From: a virus
IMG/VR virus record: IMGVR_UViG_3300017748_000180
Location: 1 to 21,371 of that record
Strand: one strand, 5' to 3'
DNA: 21,371 nt
Under the pieces are notes generated by a model. The model was not told the DNA's origin. It did not search any database and saw nothing but the letters and a program-made list of their open reading frames with translations. Positions 21,028 through 21,371 of the stretch are shown piece after piece. The position numbers and the translations under genes were made by a program. Positions within the stretch are counted from its first letter, which is position 1, and each line of letters opens with the position of its first letter.

Positions 21028-21035
21028 ATCTAACA

Positions 21036-21057
21036 GGGTGGGGTTGATACCTCACCC
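21036..21057 (+). promoter_or_regulatory. Intergenic hairpin before the metallopeptidase-like gene
   Basis: GGGTGGGG (21036-21043) and CCTCACCC (21050-21057) form an 8-bp stem with one G-U pair and loop TTGATA. It has no T-tract and ends a few bases before AAAGGAC, the Shine-Dalgarno of the next gene. Confidence 0.55.
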
Positions 21058-21072
21058 AGAAAGGACAGACCA

Positions 21073-21371
21073 ATGCTAGCTATTGGAAAAGAACTTACTA
21101 TCGAACAACGACTAAACAAATGTGTCATCGATATCATGGGCAACCCCAAGTATGTGGCACTTGCAGGCATACTCATGATTGGTGACAAGCGCATATGTGA
21201 CACGACACCAACCGCATACACCAACGGACGTGACGAGGTTTATGGTCGTGGGTTTGCTGAACAACTAAACGATGCAGAGTTTCGCTTTCTCATACTGCAT
21301 GAGTGCTATCACAAACTGTATCGTCATCTTGTCACATGGAGACACCTACACGATGAGAACCCACAACTTGC
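21073..21371 (+). CDS. Metallopeptidase-like partner of the MoxR ATPase (partial, DUF2201/VWA type)
   Basis: 99 codons are visible before the right edge. AAAGGAC precedes ATG 21073. The start has LTIEQRLNKCVIDIMGNPKY, then ALAGILMIGDKRI, YGRGFAEQLNDAEFRFLILH and the zinc-site motif HECYH at 76-80 followed by KLYRH (H85). The HExxH with downstream His in an alpha-helical N-terminal domain matches the metallopeptidase-like domain (DUF2201) that usually precedes a VWA domain in partners of MoxR ATPases. The VWA part, if present, is outside the window. Whether it is a protease or only keeps the fold is not known. Confidence 0.75.
   Translation, partial: MLAIGKELTIEQRLNKCVIDIMGNPKYVALAGILMIGDKRICDTTPTAYTNGRDEVYGRGFAEQLNDAEFRFLILHECYHKLYRHLVTWRHLHDENPQL

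Noticed and set aside
1-21371. Integrase, transposase, tRNA or antibiotic/defence genes
   Set aside because: I looked on both strands and saw no supporting motif or cloverleaf.

Overview
This window is part of the genome of a tailed double-stranded DNA phage (Caudoviricetes), most likely an uncultured marine one. The evidence is a gapless head and packaging block, the near absence of untranslated DNA within it, and many proteins of types I recognise from marine viromes: a fibre with LDGVTSTAAELN repeats, the RGxGxATKG tail motif, and small Lys/Arg/Gly-rich proteins. No host gene, tRNA, integrase or insertion sequence is visible. The host cannot be named from the sequence; marine Alphaproteobacteria or cyanobacteria are guesses.

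Left arm (1-16974, all minus strand). Read in the direction of transcription this is a late structural operon: small terminase, large terminase, portal with a long Q-rich coiled coil, two tiny genes, a GroES-like co-chaperonin, scaffold, a 149-aa protein, a 210-aa virion protein, major capsid protein, two beta-rich virion proteins, then small basic proteins interleaved with a 223-aa conserved protein, two tail-adaptor-like proteins, a zinc-ribbon protein, a dockerin-like mini-protein, a 143-aa virion protein, and a very large repeat-rich tail fibre that runs off the left edge. Genes touch or overlap (TAATG and ATGACTGA junctions). Terminator-like hairpins follow the capsid gene and the next gene, which fits stepped expression levels.

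Centre (16975-17414) is a divergent control region with runs of G, inverted repeats, and a good sigma70-type promoter with an operator-like dyad firing to the right.

Right arm (17415-21371, plus strand). Three unrecognised small genes sit between two copies of one hairpin. A 623-bp gene-free region follows (18331-18953). It carries ten copies of AATGTTC/GAACATT, a 27-bp direct repeat, AT-rich DNA and a strong promoter, and is the best candidate for a replication origin or regulatory hub. Next comes a three-gene cassette: a DUF3150-like protein, a MoxR/CobS-type AAA+ ATPase, and a protein with an HExxH metallopeptidase-like motif that is cut by the right edge. A 17-bp palindrome, GTTAGTG-N3-CACTAAC, is perfect five times and occurs only in this arm, close to the starts or ends of the cassette genes.

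The two most unusual things are (i) the AAA+/metallopeptidase-like cassette, which resembles bacterial MoxR-VWA chaperone or chelatase pairs, and (ii) the two dispersed motif families (palindrome and AATGTTC) that probably control or replicate this arm.
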